Origin: Himantopus leucocephalus
Taxonomy: Eukaryota; Chordata; Aves; Charadriiformes; Recurvirostridae
Assembly (NCBI GenBank): GCA_003993805.1
Contig: RSEF01000005.1
Span: forward strand, 21,879,682 to 21,943,681
Direction: 5' to 3'
DNA: 64,000 nucleotides
A program made the position numbers and the translations under genes. Of the stretch, positions 59,281-64,000 are shown piece after piece; the stretch's first letter is position 1, and each line of letters starts with the position of its first letter. The notes under the pieces were generated by a model. The model was not told where the DNA came from. It saw only the letters and a list, made by a program, of their open reading frames with translations, and made no database searches.

Positions 59281-61615
59281 ACACCACACACCACAGGCAG
59301 CATTACATCTCCAGCATATGCAATTCAAGCTGAAACAATCTTTGCTAAAACATTTTTCTCCCATCATTTTATACATGGCAAAAACCCGAATATTCCATTT
59401 TCTTGTGTGATTTGGCAATTGATAGGAGAATAATAAATACTACATTTACGTTTTATATCATGAACATTCAAGTATTCTAGATCATTTGCTCCTAGTTACC
59501 AGGAATTTAGAAATAAGTAACATCATTTTACGTGAGTGCAACTTCATTTCTCTTTTCACCCACTTAGTCATTCTTAATAAGGTCATAAATATTTATTTTA
59601 ACATTTCAATTCCAGGGACTGAAATAGCCATATTTTAGTTACTACTTCATCAAGTTTAAATTTGGAAATGAGCAATTTCAATTAATCTTAAAAATAATAA
59701 TAAGAAAAATTAAGCTCCTAACACCAAGTTTGGCTATTACATGATTTCTTTTCATTTTCTGGCAGCCTGATCATTGCCTTTCTCCATTTTGACCCTATGC
59801 TAAATAAAACACATTATCTAGCCCATTCCATACCTCCTCAGTCCTTCAATCATAAGTTTAAAGAGATTCTGATGTATCTAGAAGACTCATTCTCTGAAAA
59901 CAATTTCCCTCTATGCTGGGCAAAAAAGTCACAAATTGGAAAAGATTTCTTTTATTCACACAAATATAAAATTTCAGGTGAGGATTATCTGTCTTCTGGA
60001 TATATATTCTGGTATGGTAGATGTGAAATTGGAAGACTGTATATAATACTGTTACACAGTACATCAATTATTAGAGTAACCTGCATTCCTGAAAAAAAAC
60101 CTGCCACCACTACCCCCTTTCCCCACAAAATAACAAGAAATACGGCACAAATTGCAAATCAGAAGTCATGATCTTTATTTATGCTACAATTGTACTGAGC
60201 ACCAACCTGTACCTAAGTATGCCTCTCAAACTTCTCTTCCAAACATCCTCCAACCTGCTTCCCTGGAAATCTTGTTGGCCAGCTTCATTCATCTAAAAGC
60301 TCCTTGGTTGTTAAGCTTCGTACTCAGCCCCCCTCATAGTGTCATCATATTTTATTTTTTCTTTTAACTGTTCAAAGCCAGCTCCTTCAGTACACCTAGT
60401 TTCAGACAACGTTGCTGGCATCAAGATGCAAACAGTAATGTTTTGTCTGTACTCTTCAAGGCCAGTAAGTCTTCAGCAACGTCAAACTTCAAAGAGTGAA
60501 CATTTAACACCTTGTAAACCAGATAATATCCAAATCAATATCTATGATAGAAATTCACTGGAAAAAAACGTAAAGCTAAATTTCATGAAAACACATCAGA
60601 ACTTCTAAGCTCTTCAGTTGCAAGCTCATAAATAGCCCTATGTTTCTTGCCATTGAAATATTATGTATTTCAGACAGACATGACTCATGGATTGTATTAT
60701 GTTCCTCTAGCTCATGTGTTCACACAACACACCCTTTAATCTGTAACCTCTGTTCTCAGGAATTCAGTCTGAATCATTTGTTTTATATTACAGCTTAAAT
60801 GAAAAGTTCTCTTTCATTACTATGCATAGTCCAGAATGTAAAAAACCAAAATTATCTTAAAATCTTTAATATGCATATCATAAGCTCTTTAAAGTATGCC
60901 TCCCACCTCAGAATCACAGGCAGCAGCTCAGAAAACACAGATTGAATTATTAAATCAAACGTTGAGCGCTCTGTCAGATTAACAAGCAGCTAAACTCAAC
61001 TGTAAAGATCCAACAAGAGTGTGGAACTCCTTTTCAAGAAGAGTTAATAATAAGAAAATGGAAGCGCCAGCCAGGGACCCATAAACTTGACAGTAGGTGA
61101 CAGAAAAGAGAAAGGACTTTGTTACCAAGTCTACCATCTGTTTTTACAGCATCGTATGCCATTTATATGAAAAGTAGAGAAGAGGTTTAAATGAGAAATT
61201 TATTAGACTGTATGTTAATGATATACCAAGCACTCATTATACTGGTGGCATCAGTCACTCACTGAGATGAAGTAACTGATACCAGGTGAGTGTAGCCAAG
61301 CAACAGTCAGACAAAAGGTCTCGATCAGCCTACAGGCCAAAAGCTATCACCTACACCCACGTGTAGCTATCACTTTCAAAGCCAAAGGCTGCTGCATCTC
61401 AAAATAAATACAGGAGCGGGATGCAAGTTGTCTTTAAAATGGGTCCATGATTACCTTAGGCAACTAAACAGTAGGTTTCATGGGTTGGTACTTTGCTGCA
61501 GGCCAAACACTAACAATGCAGAGACATGCAAATTCAGTTTGCTGCAAATTGTTTAACGTATTACTCTGCTACTGGATTAGCAAATTAATCTGATTATTTG
61601 TGCAGCCACATAGAT
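59281..61615. other. Unique AT-rich DNA, no gene seen
   Basis: The 124-codon frame at 59797-60171 is the longest here but has no recognised domain and an AT-rich composition like its flanks. Not called as a gene. Confidence 0.45.
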
Positions 61616-61668
61616 AAAAAAAACAAAACAAAAAAACCCACAACCACACACCCCAAAAACCACACACT
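61616..61668 (+). repeat. A/C-rich low-complexity tract
   Basis: Poly-A with interspersed C grading into ACCACACAC-type sequence; no T for about 50 bases. Confidence 0.8.
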
Positions 61669-64000
61669 TCAAAACTTACACAAAAGCAACAATAGAAACA
61701 GCTAGAAGAGAAGGGGGGAAAAAAGAGAGCCTACCCTTCAGCTGCATGTGAGTCTTAATTCAAGTGTGCCACTGCTGTAGTTTGTCTCTTTAAACTGCCA
61801 TAAAACCTGTCAAGTAGCAATCAACCTATCACCACGTGCTTCTGCCCCACCAATTCCTGTGCATCTTTCAGACTCTGGAACAAATCCATCTGAGAGTTAA
61901 CCAAGCAAAACAAACTGTTTTACCTGCCATGTCTCTTCCCCAATTTTGTTCAACAAATGGACACACAGCTCCCCTTCCTCACTGGCAGAGTGGCATTTTC
62001 CACTCACTGATTCTCCTTCCTTCTCCTTTATCACGTGAACATGAAAAACAGAAACCCGGAGACAGCACTGAAAAGCTCCAGCATCAAGACATCCTGGTGA
62101 TTCCTATGGGAAGCCACTACGTTGGTTCTGACATATTTATGGCTACAAAAAATACACACACTATAATAATTTAAAGAAAACCACAAAAGCAACAACCCTT
62201 CTTTTATGACTCCTTCCTAAACATTTCTAAAACGTTCAAGGATTATATTTGTCTTTTGAAAGGGATGTTTTTAGTGTTAAAAACACTGTAGCTCATTACA
62301 GTCCCCATGACCTCCCTATAATTAACCTTGGTTACATTTACACTGTACAGAATCTGTCATTGCTTTTGGTAGTGAAGCCTACTGTTATTCAGAATAACAG
62401 AAGGCTACTTTAATAATTGAAAAACAGCAGTCACTGTGTATTAAATTTTTCCGTCACATTTTTTCTTTTGTTTTAAACCCTGTTTCAGAATTTGTCCCTT
62501 GTCAGTATACAAAACGAGATAAGGATCAGAGGATGAAAATAGAGCTAGACACCGGTACTGTACATGAAAGCACAGACTAAGCTGAGTTCTCCTAAATACT
62601 TTTTTTTATCATCATTATTGAGTTAGACTTTAGGAAAAAAAAATATCCAGCCCTTTATTTTCTATTTTTTTTTTTATTTTGAACCAAAGATCCATATTCA
62701 TAAGCAAATACAACATACCTCTGTATACCCAACTGTCAAACTTCAAAATATTTTAATAGCCAAACTAATAATTGAAAAAAAAAAAAAAAACAACCCAAAA
62801 CAACCCCTTCTAAATATGAGCAGTTTGCTCTGAACCTTGCTTTGATTCTTATTTGTCAGTGATTTAATGCAGCTGATCCTCTAAGTTCTTGAACACAGCA
62901 TTTAACTTCCTTACCACAAGTACACCACTTGATATCACTGGAACCAATCAATTGTAAAGTCAGTCATAGCAATTTGTTGAGAATTAAGTTATCTGCAACG
63001 TTAAACTGTTGTGCTAGTAAGTTTCTCGCTAATGGAAATGGCCACTTTACTAGCACTCACAGAGCACTCAGAGAACAACAATGCTGAGACTTATTTGCAT
63101 GTACTAAAAGACAACAAAGCAGTCAGCTATTTTTGACCCGTTTAGGGTTTTTTTTTTCAAGTTTTTTTATACTTAAACATGCAGCTTAAGTTGAACCATT
63201 TGTGACTCATTCTGAAATATCAAAACATCAGCATTATGCTCAAACTATTCCTTTGCTTCTTAAATCACTACATTTAAAAGAGAAAGTTCCTGTTGTAAGA
63301 AAAGAGATGTAAGAAAGAATATTTTAACACTTTGCTATGATTTTTTGCAGCACTTACTGTTGACTAAGCAGAAGAGGCAATGTACAGAAGGACCTGGGAA
63401 ATGACTATATTACATCATTTCACCAAGTGGACGAGAAGGTAAATTCACCATACAGGGTCATCTGTTTTATTAGCACTACTGTTTTTCTGTTTATATGCCA
63501 TCTGGAGTACAGCAATTCCTGTTCCTTTCCTATTCTGCAGCATATTACCAATGACTACATTATGCTGTTAGACATATGCAGGTAGCTCTCATTGGCACCA
63601 GTAGACACAAGCTTTCATCTGAGGGAAACACCGATTTGGATGAACAGTAAATAAACTACAGTCTTTGTTCTTAATTTAGCAAACAGGTGTGGCTCCCATC
63701 AGCATTCAGGAAGACCTACCTTTCAAAACATAAGCAGAACAGATTTCAGAAAAAGAATACACACAAGCTTGCGCTTTGTTTATGCACAGGAACAAGCAGG
63801 AAAGCACAGCAATCACTAGGACTGCCACTTTCAGCCTCAGCAATGTTCAACTGATGCAAACTACAGTGAGTCCAGCTAAGTCAAAGCAATAACTTGCCCA
63901 ATGCAGCAATGGAAGCTTACTCCAGCTGTTAGAAGTCATTTAGAAAGTCCCTTAAAGTTAGTTAACAGTATTTAAAAAAAAAAAAAAAAACACTAAAAAC
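61669..64000. other. Unique AT-rich DNA with poly(A) runs
   Basis: No supportable gene. The 112-codon frame at 61836-62174 has no recognised domain. A16 at 62775-62790 and A17 at 63974-63990 are mononucleotide runs without a recognised retroelement body. Confidence 0.45.

Noticed and set aside
59797..60171. 124-codon plus-strand frame
   Set aside because: No recognisable family; the length is within chance for a 64-kb window.
62775..62790. Poly(A) run as the tail of a processed pseudogene
   Set aside because: No gene-like sequence is recognisable upstream, and no flanking target duplication was found. The same holds for the runs at 3356, 29437 and 63974.
1..64000. tRNA or rRNA genes
   Set aside because: Scanning for GGTTCRA-type B boxes and cloverleaf ends, and for rRNA-like conserved blocks, gave no credible candidate. 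A covariance-model search would be the decisive test.

Overview
The window is AT-rich, gene-poor nuclear DNA from a bird. Four things point to a bird: many CR1 LINE 3' ends with the ATTCTRTGA tail, two solo LTRs of types I recall from avian genomes, traces of older MIR/L2/CR1 elements, and the absence of Alu or L1. Single Ns and two gaps of exactly 100 N mark it as part of a draft scaffold. I found no protein-coding gene, rRNA, tRNA or CRISPR array that I can defend. No open frame exceeds about 137 codons, and those with recognisable similarity are CR1 ORF2 fragments. The window could be intergenic or lie inside a very long intron; the sequence does not say which.

Layout. 1-2650 is a nested repeat block: a decayed CR1 (about 516-2650) is interrupted by a 1091-bp solo LTR with a perfect 5-bp target duplication, and separately by a roughly 100-bp CR1 3' fragment. 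2651-8201 is unique AT-rich DNA. 8202-8849 is a second solo LTR, also with a perfect 5-bp duplication. 8850-27535 is mostly unique, with ancient SINE/LINE traces (MIR-like at 16.3 kb, L2-like at 21.5 and 23.7 kb), a hairpin-prone spot at 14.5 kb and a probable assembly duplication at 24.94-25.22 kb. A 100-N gap at 27.5 kb abuts a CR1 tail. CR1 copies follow at 29.0 kb (minus), 38.3 kb (ancient, minus), 41.1 kb (minus, 593 bp, the best preserved) and 49.4-49.8 kb (a head-to-head pair around the second 100-N gap). Much of the remainder to 64 kb shows nothing recognisable.

The few places that could be functional are a CpG cluster with a nearby CTCF-like word (29.8-30.07 kb), a small exon-like segment with good splice signals (42.98-43.03 kb), a GC-rich island at 44.1-44.55 kb, and a segment around 56.1-56.65 kb that looks like a conserved non-coding element. 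None can be confirmed without alignment or expression data. I did not find a previously undescribed biological system. The strongest observations concern the order of transposon insertions and assembly artefacts.
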